NCBI GenBank assembly: GCA_011033025.1
Contig: WFMF01000187.1
Span: 272,447-336,446 of the forward strand
DNA: 64,000 nucleotides
Origin: Beroe forskalii
Taxonomy: Eukaryota > Ctenophora > Nuda > Beroida > Beroidae
Direction of reading: 5' to 3'
Shown here: positions 36,901 through 47,723 of the stretch, piece after piece
Layout: the number at the start of each line of letters is the position of its first letter
Position numbering within the stretch: the stretch's first letter is position 1
Notes under the pieces: model-generated
What the model saw: the letters and a program-made list of their open reading frames with translations, nothing else
Databases searched by the model: none
Told to the model about the DNA's origin: nothing
Position numbers and translations under genes: made by a program

Positions 36901-39900
36901 TGTGTGATAACACAGCTTATCACACTGAGGTAGTGTAACAACACAGCTTATCACACTCATGATGTAGTGCGATAACACAGCTTATCGCACTGATACCGAG
37001 GAGCTGTTATGATAAAATTCAAATCATATACAAAACACGGGCACAACTCATTACAAGCAGGCGGACTTGAACAAAGCTTGCTTATATGGCCCGTCTTGTT
37101 TATTAATTATTTGAACGTGTGGTGGGAGGCGCCCTGAATAGCCAGATAACTGCGATACTCAACCATCACGTGACCAGCTCAGAGGGGCGCCCTCCCGTAC
37201 CAGGCTGCTGACAATGACGTCATCATCAGGGGTTGAGTAGGGAGTTGGTGACGTTACAAACCACTTATTTTCCGAGGTCATATCAACTACCCTTGCACTC
37301 TCTTTACCCGCATGCAGTTGTGTGATTAAATAATTGGTGCTATTCATATTATACAGTGGACAAACATGGTTATCTTTGTTCGTTAATCACCTCCTCTGGG
37401 CTGAGTGTCTCCCCTGGGTAAGCGGGATACATACACAGGGTTAATGACCCTTTAGAAACACTCAAATAAGAATAAAGCAATGATATATTCATCATTTACC
37501 CTTATCACTTATCAGTCATCATCTCTTCTCGAGATACTGCAAATATTCTAGACTCAGATAGAAATAGAATGCTTCAGATTCTACCTATAGAAGTATTGAC
37601 ATTATAAACAATAGAACGCTCAGTATTATCATGTCAGAAAAGAATAAAACCTAAATGATATCTGAAAAAGAAGACGTGCGTAGTCTCATCTAATTACATG
37701 AAGTGGAGTTCTATCACGGATGTTCAGAACCGGACAATTGTTAGCATGTTATTTCTTTATTTCCTATGAACAGATTTTCTCATTGTTACTTCAACATTTA
37801 AAGTCAGGTAAGAAGACTCTCAACTTATCTTAATTACTCAAAATTTCTTTGTTGGAGTAGGGAACTGAAGCTATTGAAAGAGACAAACGCTCTTAATCAT
37901 CAATTTGTTGTAGCCATTGTCCTGCAGAATGGTCTGATTGCATATAAAACATAAAAGACAAAACATAAGTGGTTGTGTTATTGCGCCGCTTTTCTTTCCT
38001 CAGAACAACACCAGGAGACATCGTGAAAAACGAAATGTGCCTGCATTTCCATCTCACTTGAACGTTAACAAGGTCATCAACATCGAATTCGAAAAACATT
38101 AAACAGCACCCTGATGCCGAAGATTGTAAACCCTGCCTATGTGAGACTGAAAGAGACACAGCAATCTTTCTACACCACAATATCGTAAACCCTGCCTATG
38201 TGAGACTGAAAGAGACACAGCAATCTTTCTACCCCACAATATCGTAAACCCTGCCTATGTGAGACTGAAAGAGACACAGCAATCTTTCTACAACACAATA
38301 TCGTAAACCCTGCCTATGAGAGACTGAAAGAGACACAGCAACCTTTCTACACCACAATATCGTAAACCCTGCCTATGTGAGACTGAAAGAGACACAGCAA
38401 TCTTTCTACACCACAATATCGTAAACCCTGCCTATGAGACTGAAAGAGACACATCAATCCCCCACAATATCGTAAACCCTGCATATCGTAAACCCTGCCT
38501 ATGTGAGACTGAAAGAGACACAGCAATCTTTCTCCTCCACAATATCGTAAACCCTGCCTATGTAAGACTGAAAGAGACACAACAATCTTTCTCCTCCACA
38601 ATATCGAGGATATTTTGTAAAGGCTGCTGCTGCAACCCAACTTTCTATTGAACCATCTAGGACATATAATACAAATTGAGCTAGATCATAAGGACCTCCG
38701 TTGAACAACAAACAAAGAAACATGAATATAATACGCGCTTTCTCTCTTCCGAAGGACGGACCTACTGTCCATGACCTACGGACGTCATTATGTGTAAGTA
38801 TAGGTAGCCGAGGTTTGAGTCTGAGAGAGATATTCCCAAAACTAGAAGTTCTGACTCTCTAAGCTTATATGGAATATGGTTACATCCGTTCGGTTTCGTG
38901 GAGCTTACAGCGTCGAAACAAAGCATTATTCTGCTTTGGAGAGATGAGGATGACGACGAGAAAATGGATCCTCGTCTAAATAAAATGTAATTTCCTTCCA
39001 TATTCGAGACAAACATTTTACGTTTATACGCATAAAGTCAAATATATTACATAATATATAATCTGCATATAAAAATATATAAATGCGGTATAAAATATTC
39101 CCTTATTTACGCAATATGAAATTAGGAATACAAGTATATATAGGCGCAACACCGCGTGGCAATGTCCGTGAACAGGGCTATAATTGGGAGGAGGTCCTTC
39201 GTTGTGTTCGACCTAAGGATAATTGCGGTACCTCGCCTATTTCAAATCGACATGTGATAAACCCCAGCTGTCACAGGGTTCGTAGTCCTACCGCCCGAAG
39301 TTGGCGTTTTAAAATCACAGATTCACTTCGTTAGGCCGTGATAATAACGATGTTCCTGGCCGCATATCACATTTTTCGGTCATAGCGGCACGTAAAATGT
39401 GACTGCTCGTGTCTAATGGGAAAATCTATTTGATTCTTCGCGCTAGGCGAAGCGTCGATCTCAGTGAAATGTGAGTCCTGCCAAAGGAGTTATAATGGCG
39501 ATTGACCAGTAATGACTGCTCTAAGTGGGGTGTAGCGGCATCAGCCGATTTTAGCAGCGGAAATTGTGGCTGAACTGCTAAATGCGCCTGGTTTCGCCTC
39601 GAACAGCATCGAACTTAGTTCCTTTTCCAGCCACAGTATTCGAGATCACCCACGAAATATTTATATTGCGGCTTATAAGAATTACACGAGTGCAAAATAC
39701 TTTGTATCATCGAAGTGTAAGTACGTAAAACGGAGGATATTTTGCTACTTTTGTTACAAACACATAACAAGAATATGGAATACCTTAGTGGTAGAAATTA
39801 TGATGTGTACTTATTATGACGAATGAAATTATGATCGGTACTAATTATGATGAAAAAATTTTGGGATAAAAACAAACCTTTTTGGCGAACAACCAGTGGA

Positions 39901-42900
39901 ATGAAATTTCATAATTTTTTAACCGTTTTACCCGGCCTTTTGAACCAAAATTGTCCAGAGTCCTCCAAAATTTGGTGATAAATCATAAAATAAGCTTGAT
40001 GCCGGCTATTTTCTGACAAAATCATTTCTTTTGGCATGATTTACATCCATAATTGTGCTAACTTTCAACATCATGGTCATTGGGAAGTTAATGCTATGTG
40101 AATATCATGCCTGCACATTCACATATTGTTTTCGACTTATGTTGTCTGTGTTTTCATTTTGGATCAAATGCAAATTTTGTCTTTGACAAGGTCTGGTAAG
40201 GTAGCTTATTTGGAGGTTAGGGCCTTGATTATTGGTATCAACTACAGTAAGTTGAGTGGAACTCCGTAATTTATAGCAACTTCATGATATGATAGCAACG
40301 CAACCTTTGATTTTGAAAATTTGCTGATTGAAGTTGTATTACAAAAGATATGGAAAGGGCCTTGGAGTTGGAGCCAATCATAATTTTGGGCAACATGGTC
40401 ATCCTGGTTGTTTCAGCATGTTTTCTAAAAGTCTAAATAATGGTCAATTTTGAGAAAGTACAAATTATGATCTCTGTAGAAATTATGGTGTGTAGAATTT
40501 ATGATGCGTACTAATTATGATAATTTTGCGAAAATAATCATAATTAGTACGCACCATAATTTCTACCACTAAGGTAAGTACTGTAGTACGAGTTGGTCTA
40601 TGTTTCGGGGAATTCCCGGTTTAACCCTCTTCAATTCAAGATCATTCTGTTCTGTATCTAAATATCTCAACTCTCAACTCTGTAGTCCAATCATACAGGA
40701 ATAATTGATACTATTTTCTTCTTTTGAAACAGGAAAATGCGTTTGGGACTTGACTACTGGAAGTTTGAACAATATGTCATCAGAATTTTTTGTGCAATAT
40801 CCACAGACCTTCACAACCCAGGATGTTAAATACGTAAAAAAAAAACGCCAAAAAGTACGACGTATTGGCGTCTGAAGAAAAGTACTCGGATTCTGAAAGA
40901 CGTGAAAAAGTACGCGCATGCGCTACCAAATATTATAAAACGATGGTATTGTAAACAATTAAAGTGCGCGCGCATGACAGTACGGCTGAATCGAAATTCC
41001 AAAATTGAAGAAGAAAAGGTACGGCAGTTTCTGCCAAAAATTCGTATTTAATTTTTGGCCTTTTTTGGAAAAAATACGTATCTAACAACCTTGATCATAA
41101 CCCCTTTCGTGCGCGTACTTTTTCGTGTATTAAACAACCCTAATATCTAGACCTGGTGTTGACATTTCTTGTTGCATATTTTTGCGATTTTTTTTTCTCC
41201 AGAAGCCAATACACCGTACTTTTTCATGATTTTTGCACGTATTTAAAAATCCAGAAGCTCAATCAACTAGGTAAGTTTCCTTTATTACTTTCTCAATTTA
41301 AGATGAAAATTAATCACAGCCATGAAGCGGATGCCTTGATTACGGAAATAGTGGACCAAGCTATATATTACTCCTCCTAGGATGTTTCCTTGCATCGGGT
41401 ATCATCGGTGTATCATAGTAAGAGAATCATTGAAATAAGACGCTTCAATCTGTCAAGCAGAGCTTGCCCATTATAGCTGCATGTTCCATGTTTCTTCGGT
41501 TGCTTCTTTCCTGTACTTCAATCAACACTCTGCGAATGGAGAAGTCGGAAATCGGAATCATATGATTTGTTTCCCTTGGATCTTTTTATCTCTCTCCATA
41601 CTAAGGAAACTGTTATTTCGTCCTGCAGGCTGCCGATGCAAAAGTACATTGGCTGCTCAATTTGGAGGGATCCCTGCAATTTATGTACTCTATCTGCTTA
41701 CAAAGTTACAACAAACTGTAAGACTAAGTACTGCGTTCCAAAATCAAAGAAACTCATATTAATGCCTCCTGTCACGCGAATAATAAAAGCAAGCAACCGC
41801 CAGTGGAAACTACAGATTATTGAAGCTAAACAAAATAGATGAAATTTAGCCAATAGCTGAGCGATACCAGTGAAATGAAATGTTTATATGGTATCGATAT
41901 GTTGGCTAGATTTTGACTTTCGTTAATGGAGTTCGTGTACATTGTCGACAGTTCATTCGTTAGATCTTGCACAGAGAGTTTTCTTTTCGTTCATTTGTTG
42001 GGCTTCGGGAGTATTTATCATCGAGCAAAACATTAACGGAATCAAGGGAGGAGAAAGCGTCTACATACAGCGAATGACAACTTATAATCCTGAAATATTT
42101 ATCATAAAATTACTGACAGATTGCATATTCTTGATGTTCACCACACATTTCCTTAAAATTGGGCAAAATTATAGTCGTTTTGCATTAACCCTCGGTGATC
42201 TCTCGGTGTCTTCTTCAACTATGGAATAGTTGTAGAAGTCCTACGTGAACTGTAGTAATTACCTTGGGGTGGTATTACGCTTTACCGGCCGTAATCACCG
42301 GCAGTTCGTGTTGGAAGAAGCTGTCTGCTATAATTGGTGATAGAGTCTTACTCAACGTGGTCACGTTTGAGAATCTCCTAATCTATCGAAAATCGCAATC
42401 TCCTAGTTGATCACATCCTTTAAAACCTTTAAAACCTTTAAAACCTTGCCCCCATAAACTCATTGAGACCATCTATTTTAGTGCCAATTCTGATATCTCA
42501 GGAAATACTTGCTACAACATAAAATTGGTGAGACCTAAAGTCTCCAGATTGATGAACGGGCATAGCCATTATCTTATCCGTAGAAACCGGGCCAAATTCA
42601 GGAAGATTATGTGCGAAATTGAGATGCTGGAGATAAAGAAGGAACAACGATCAGAGCTGGTTGTGAAACTTGAAATACGACGATTACAAGTAATCGCTCT
42701 CATCATTTTCTAAATTTGTCCGGTAACTTTCGTTGGCCTCAAATCCCTATAGCAATAATAACCTGCACTAAACCTTCTGCAATAATTGTAAAGTTGAACC
42801 TATTATATATAGGTAGCATCTCATTGCGAAAATGTTATCTCTATCCTTATATCTGTATTGCACTATTGCAGTGGTCTGATATTTCCAGTTGTCGCATTGT

Positions 42901-45900
42901 TAGAAACTGACAGTCCTTGGGAAGCAGCTTCATGAAAATATGCGTGCTATGTACATTGAGAATCTACCGGCGTTGATGTTTCTTGAGAAGACTTCCTTGA
43001 GAAGACTTCCTTGAAGCACTACTTTCGCTGGCAAACGATGGCCTCTCTGACCGGTTTGTAAACTACTCATGGGATTTAGGAATGGGCAACTCTCCGGAAA
43101 CCAAACTTGGAATAAAGAGTTGCCCGTTTCATGATTGTTGGCCTTGGGAAACAGGACTCACATAGAGTTAGGCCGGGTATTAGTGCGAAGCAAATCACAG
43201 ATTGTACTGTTTAGCAGCGGAGTCTCGTACCAATGGGTGCTTTTCTAGTTCGGATTAGAAATTGGAAACTTTTCAATATGGTGAGACGGAGGAATGGTGA
43301 CTACTCACTCGGGACAATTTGAGGAGTTTTGCTGCTGATCAGGATCTGTAAATGGGAAACGTCGAATCTACCTATGTTATGGAGCAAATTCCACCAAACA
43401 GACTTTTCAATTGTGTAATTGAGGCCATTATAAGTCAACATGTGATCCTCGGATACTTTGCAAGATGCGATACGGACATTTTGAAAATTCGGACGTTGAT
43501 ACTGATAGTTTAGCTTGGAGTTCTGCATGTGAGGTCTAATTTCTATTCATCGAGCATCTGCTTAATGAACATCAGGTCTCCTTGAAAATCAGATCTGATT
43601 CATACCTAATACCATATATGTCAAAAAAAACTAAATGAAACGGTGTTGTGTCCATAATTTGAATTCAAAACTGCAGTTCGGGAGCGCGCGTGCTTTAGCT
43701 CGTGGAAGGGACATCGCTTTTGGCAATAAATTCTGAAAAAAATGAATAAAATGAAATTCAAAAAAATCAAATAAGCTGTTATCAATTTGCAAACATTGTA
43801 ATCGCAAAGCTGCAATAACGGCTTGACATCACTAAAGTTCATTGAATTATTGAACAGCAACACACACAAGAGCAACGCACACAATGAAATTCAATTTATT
43901 ATTATGGCCTTTGTAATACAAATTCAGTCATCTTTGTACAGACAAATTAGTAATTAAGTGAGAATAAAGTAAAATAAACATAATTAATAATGTTCTATCA
44001 GTGGGTATACAAATGTAAAGACTGATATTGCTCATATTGCTCTTATGTAGCTATCGGTCAATGGGCAACCACTCGATGCCGACGTCTGACAATCTCCCCA
44101 TAAGCCTGACAACGAATGATATTACGGCTATTTGAACCCTGATAAGATTGCAGACTGAGGCATAGCATAATTTAGCATAATGACAACAGCTCTATATGGA
44201 CCGTATTATAGCCTGTGCACATGTAATATTATAATTATTGTTTCACTTAAAATTAGCATGACTTGTAGCCCATGAACAAATATAGTAGTATGTTTAGTGT
44301 CCTGAACAAACACAGTGTCATTGACCCTGGTAGAGAAGTTAAGCAAGATCGGAGGAGGCTAGTTATTGATGTTCGTCGACAAGCTGAGAGAGCGGTAAAT
44401 TCGAGCGAAGGGAGACAGAGACAAGAGAGTTTAGTCATTGTTAATAGTTCTGAGTAAACTTAGTAATTGCAGTCGACTTTTGGAACCACGGCCGTAGGCT
44501 GATGAACCTCCTCGTACTCAGGAGATCGGCTACAGCCTTAGTATATATACTTTCTTATATTACGCTCCTGTTTTATATATCCTTGTCTCCGTTTCGATAC
44601 GTATTTCTTTGGAAATAAAATGACGCGTATGATCTCGAACTGCTTGGACTGTCTCAGATCAAATTCAGAGTATAACATATTTATTTATATAGTAGCGACC
44701 ATACATATGATAGAATGATGGATCATATTATAGTCAACATATCTATATATTTTCAAATGATATAAGTACAATTGTTGAGGCTTGAGCTGCTTGACTTCCG
44801 ACTCAGTGCCAAATGTCAACAGTAAAGAGCTGGCTGTTTCACGGGTATTACCCCTGTTCTACTGCTTTCTGCCGTTCGTCCCTGAAACACACCGCATATA
44901 TAAACGTTGTGGATCTCGTCTGCCGGATTTGTCTTGTCTACGTTGGGAACAGACGTTTGTCATGAAAACTTCAGGGGATTTATGAGCTAATGAGTGGAAT
45001 GGTAGTATGTTTTGTGTGGTCGTGGAGTAACAATAGGCGTTTGAGAGTGGCGTCACTTGAGGCTTTACAATGGTGAGTGGCTGGCTTAGTGACGTCTAAA
45101 ATTTTAGACTCTGGGAGTATTTCCAGGTTTTAAACATTACTGGGGTCATTTCCATGTCGATTACTCCTGGAGAGGGCCTCAATTCCAGAGCCCGTCTGCT
45201 GGGGTGAATTAGGATATTCTAAGCACTTAAAGCTGTCTAAAATCCTTGAGCTTGCCCTTCTTACAATGTTTCTAACTGAAGGAGGTCTTTTACCCCGCCC
45301 TCTCAAAACAATGGCGGGAAGTCCACCGTCCTTCTTGTGAGGGCTTGTCAAACCGTGTCTCAAAACTAACAAAAACAGGAAAAAGTGCAGCTGTGGTATC
45401 GTGCATGAAGACTGAAAATTTCAAATGAATAAGTGAAAAAGTTGTGTTTAAGTTTGATATTTGGCAAATAAAATTTATGGACTGAAACTGTCAGAAATTT
45501 GTGTTTTTGTTCGAATTATGTGGGGTAATTTATTCAATAACTGATTTTCAGGTTCGACTGATAGTGGTCTTAGACGGGAACGGTAGAGCAAATAGCACGA
45601 GATTCTTTGACGATGGGGAGACATCTAACGCATTAGAAACCGAGTACTATTCGTTAGTGAGGTACACAGTGACGAATAACTCTCTTCGAGCCACTTTCCC
45701 TCATCAGGGATACAAAGGAGGGTAAGAAAATATTTCCTTGCGTTTGAATTTCTTAGTAAAACTTAAACTTGTCCTCTGTCAAATTGACCTACACAAAGCG
45801 AGTTACGATGTGGAATGTGCAAGATCAGAGAAATTTCTAGTTTGCTATTTTAAACGTCCAAACCAATATATTGGCCGGATCAGGCAAGTTTCTTTGCATC

Positions 45901-46331
45901 ATAGACACTGATTGAGATTAAGACATACTGCGTACTGACTTTTCAGACCTCAAAACGCATATCCTTGTGAACTATCGCCGGCAGTGCGCGCCACATGTAC
46001 ACGTGCAGAATACCAGACTCCTCCCAACACCTCAAATACCCCATATTTCAGTGTGATGAGGCAACAATACGAGAAGATCATCATCTACGGCCTCCCTCGA
46101 CGAGTGTCTTCTCTTTGGCAGGTAACAAACCAGGAAACGCACACCACTGATCGAGAGACAGACAGCACCAGTGAGACAGACAGCACCAGTGAGACAGACA
46201 GCACGCGTATTAGGGCGTCCTGTCTGTCCGCAGGGGCCACTGCGTTCTACAAACTCATCATATCAGACACTAATGTGGTAATTAAGCTCGGGGAGCCATT
46301 CGAACTGACCTGGACATTTAGAGACGGGTAG
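24935..46331 (+). CDS. GH31-fold type II membrane protein with trefoil-like region; predicted catalytically dead
   Basis: Eighteen exons: 24935-25032, 25190-25355, 25725-25864, 26036-26165, 26319-26576, 27255-27421, 27563-27667, 28129-28205, 28318-28464, 28836-29136, 30144-30249, 30572-30721, 31038-31188, 31346-31493, 32278-32447, 33017-33207, 45552-45721 and 45947-46331. All phases close, giving 1019 residues. Order: acidic cytosolic tail, signal anchor (44-67), a degenerate trefoil (C105, C113, C118), then the GH31 N-terminal, barrel and C-terminal sandwich domains. The layout resembles one unit of sucrase-isomaltase or maltase-glucoamylase. The nucleophile motif WIDMNE is replaced by YLTNNM (Thr536), RSTF by SDAT, the acid/base segment HWLGDN by HLIQPT (630-635) and GADICG by GPNMCN (N661), so hydrolysis is unlikely. 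The exon 3/4 junction is the least certain (a better-looking donor at 25873 breaks phase). Exons 3 and 16 need the second AG of a CAGAG acceptor. Exon 18 carries three in-frame ETDSTS repeats. A splice at GGGTAG (46327) could extend the C-terminus. Confidence 0.85.
26597..26701. mobile_element. Short insertion flanked by a 14-bp direct repeat, GH31 intron 5
   Basis: GATGCCGGGATGGG occurs at 26597-26610 and exactly again at 26688-26701. The 77 bp between end with AATACGTATTCAACAACCCT. A similar tail (AATACGTATCTAACAACCTT) occurs near 41077. A long direct repeat plus a shared 3' end fits a truncated retroposed insertion, but no class is identifiable. Confidence 0.45.
30488..30523. repeat. 36-bp perfect CG-rich palindrome in GH31 intron 11
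   Basis: Centre GCGCATGCGC, arms CATATCGCAC / GTGCGATATG, extended by TTT/AAA. It ends about 48 bp before the exon 12 acceptor. Confidence 0.75.
32404..32558 (+). repeat. Triplicated 53-bp unit containing a splice donor
   Basis: The last 44 bp of GH31 exon 15 plus the donor (CCAGGTTAGT) are repeated twice more in tandem with two or three substitutions. Starts are at 32404, 32457 and 32510. The period of 53 is not a multiple of three, and a TAG follows directly after the first donor in the exon frame, so only the first donor keeps the reading frame open. Confidence 0.85.
34385..35621 (-). CDS. Single-pass membrane protein, last three exons, antisense in GH31 intron 16
   Basis: Three minus-strand exons have matching phases: 35621-35527, 35302-35159 and 34554-34385. 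They encode a Thr/Pro-rich extracellular stalk (GTTQTPTPDEQSELYTTTLT), one transmembrane helix (VSAVLLTFAGMLGVVVLCIVL), a basic stop-transfer (KYLRIRNRSK) and a hydrophilic acidic tail (DDDDSHGPDH) ending PKKW-stop. The stalk-helix-tail order and positive-inside rule imply type I topology. The internal donors are ACAG|GTTATA and CC|GTGAGT. The last exon also ends at a strong GTGAGT, so more tail exons are possible. The first of these exons needs two bases from an upstream exon. A frame at 37347-37159 (SPTPYSTPDDDVIVSS and flanks) is a candidate but its donor would be weak. The ectodomain and start are not found, so no family is named. Confidence 0.5.
34572..34764. mobile_element. CG-rich inverted-repeat element, copy A
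   Basis: Extended imperfect palindrome. GCGGCGCGTGATAGCGCGCA on the left pairs with TGCGCGCTGTAACGCGCCGC on the right, with outer GGTGT...GACCTTT / AAAGGTC...ACACC. The centre has a GCATAGAAAGTACATTT segment shared with 35885-36036. It overlaps the 3' edge of the antisense gene's last acceptor region. Confidence 0.6.
35885..36036. mobile_element. CG-rich inverted-repeat element, copy B
   Basis: Same family as 34572-34764: shared GCATAGAAAGTACATTT and TATCACGCGCCGCAA words and a GAAGC...GCGC / GCGCTTC terminal pair. Both copies lie in GH31 intron 16. Confidence 0.6.
36712..36813. repeat. 102-bp near-perfect palindrome
   Basis: Two 51-bp arms with only two mismatches meet at CTGCAG with no spacer. 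Each arm contains the direct pair AAGTCAACT...AAGTCAACT and begins AAAATTATCGTAATCAACGT. It lies in GH31 intron 16. Such a spacer-free palindrome is normally unstable, so it is probably recent, or an assembly fold-back. Confidence 0.85.
36890..36992. repeat. Three-copy short tandem repeat, 31-34 bp
   Basis: Three units share AACACAGCTTATC(A/G)CACT. Each unit is itself a short inverted repeat (AGTGCGATAA / TTATCGCACT in the last). Confidence 0.7.
38125..38607. repeat. 59-bp minisatellite, about eight copies
   Basis: The unit begins GTAAACCCTGCCTATGTGAG and continues ACTGAAAGAGACACAGCAA, then TCTTTCT.C.CCACAATATC. One unit is shortened and carries an internal GTAAACCCTGC duplication near 38470-38490. 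It lies in GH31 intron 16. Minus-strand open frames here are artefacts of the repeat. Confidence 0.9.
39783..40574. mobile_element. 792-bp inverted-repeat element flanked by TA
   Basis: The terminal repeat CCTTAGTGGTAGAAATTATG is present at the left and its complement at the right. Subterminal TACTAATTATGAT words recur. TA flanks both ends (39781-39782 and 40575-40576), suggesting a Tc1/mariner-type non-autonomous element. It encodes no protein. Confidence 0.7.
41131..45551. other. Remainder of GH31 intron 16, no gene recognised
   Basis: Contains a short (CTTTAAAAC)n run near 42419-42446, a doubled AGAAGACTTCCTTG motif near 42983-43012, and a segment near 43918 sharing CAGTCATCTTTGTACAG with 52114. 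Small open frames, for example at 42525 and 44272, are not recognisable. Confidence 0.4.
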
Positions 46332-46534
46332 TTTGTTGGTTATTCCATGTTATTATAGGTGATGTCAATTCGACGATTTACTCGATATGTAACTGGCCGA
46401 AAATCTCAGATTTGGCTGGCAAAATCTGATTCCTTGTCACACCCATTTCCTTATCCCTTCCCTTATAATTTCAAGGTCTCAAATCACACGTTTCGAGGCA
46501 GAAATTAGTCAGAAGGTCTGAAATATTTTCCCAG

Positions 46535-46540
46535 AATAAA
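46535..46540 (+). terminator. Candidate polyadenylation signal of the GH31-like gene
   Basis: AATAAA about 205 bp after the TAG of exon 18. A second AATAAA occurs near 46794. Confidence 0.4.
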
Positions 46541-47351
46541 GTGCTATTGTACAACCTGGAATGTGCAGCAATATGTAAAGTGATCACTTTGTACATGAGT
46601 CATAGTGCATACTAGGTATGGTCTTTGATGTGTGACCCAGACACAATGATTTAAAAAACGATGTTGGCCTTATAATGGACCATGTGCACTAATACCATCT
46701 ACATAGGATAGCATCAATGTCATCCAGAGATTTAATTTTCAACTCCCTGAATTGAAACTAACAAAAACTAAGTTGTACAAGTAAAACTATTGCAATAAAA
46801 AATCATTCAATAGCTGTTGCATCTGGCATTTTGGAGGGGCAACATTCATCGTTAAAACATATGAACCTGGTTTTAATTCGTGATTCATGCCGTCCATTTT
46901 ATAATTATGCGATGACTTTTTATCAATTGCAGTTCAAAATAGCATTGGTCACGTGCCCAGAGCTGTCGAAGAGGGCACTAATTGATAGTTTAAGTTGAAA
47001 GAAAGCTTTTCAAAACGGCCGTCGGTTTGGCCAAACCCCATTTGGTGGATAAGAATCAAGAATTCTTTACTTTCGGCTATTTGTACAAAAAACGCGGTGC
47101 TTTTCATCCTTGGCATAGTGTAACGTTTCTAATATTAGCCAATAGAAATTCATTTATCTCAAGCAACTTCTAATCTGAACAAATACTCAAATAATTGAAT
47201 TAAAAATAAAAAATTTACCTTAAATAGGAAAACATTATCTCTCCTGAAAAACGTTCTTCTTAGTACCTTCATACCAAATCAATCAATCTAAACATTTTTC
47301 CCTGAATTTATCGCAATCAATTACACGAAAGTCTAAGTCTATACATTAACT

Positions 47352-47642
47352 TTAAACCATCCAATCGTAGAAGTTCCTAGTCGCGTTGCAGATGCCCTGA
47401 TCCACCAGCTCCTTCCATCTGAAGTCTGTGCCGTATTTCTTTGTTTGTGCGCAGCACCACTTCCTCTCGTACTGGCTCTTGAGGGCACCGCAGTTGAAAC
47501 CGAAACTGTGAATAAGGGGCGGCACGCCCATTTCGTCGGGAGGCCCTTCTGATCTGTTTATTGTACCTGCTTGTGTCAGGGTACCGATACAAACGATGCA
47601 TAAGATTGACATGAATACCATGGTCCCTGAGAGGCAGGTCAA
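47352..47642 (-). CDS. Small secreted cysteine-containing peptide
   Basis: A single-exon 96-residue frame. Residues 1-25 form a classical signal peptide (hydrophobic run VFMSILCIVCIGTLTQA, with cleavage likely before GTINRS). The mature part of about 70 residues has four cysteines, C51, C63, C64 and C85, with an adjacent CC pair. It also has potential glycosylation sites NRS (29-31) and NAT (86-88), and ends FYDWMV. Two disulfides are likely. An in-frame second Met at residue 8 would also start a signal peptide. A TTTAAATA box on the minus strand (47709-47716) lies about 67 bp upstream of the ATG. No family is recognised; a secreted effector, toxin-like or antimicrobial peptide, or a hormone precursor, cannot be told apart. 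Confidence 0.55.
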   Translation of the reverse strand: MTCLSGTMVFMSILCIVCIGTLTQAGTINRSEGPPDEMGVPPLIHSFGFNCGALKSQYERKWCCAQTKKYGTDFRWKELVDQGICNATRNFYDWMV

Positions 47643-47708
47643 AACAATGTGTGATGCGGATATGTTAAATCACAACAAATAAAACTGTTGCACTGCCAAA
47701 GGATGGAC

Positions 47709-47716
47709 TATTTAAA
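47709..47716 (-). promoter_or_regulatory. TATA-like box of the secreted peptide gene
   Basis: TTTAAATA on the minus strand, about 67 bp before the start codon. This would place transcription initiation about 30-40 bp upstream of the ATG. Confidence 0.35.
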
Positions 47717-47723
47717 GACAATA

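Noticed and set aside
38347-38723. Minus-strand frames with VSLSVLHRQGL repeats
   Set aside because: Readings of the 59-bp minisatellite.
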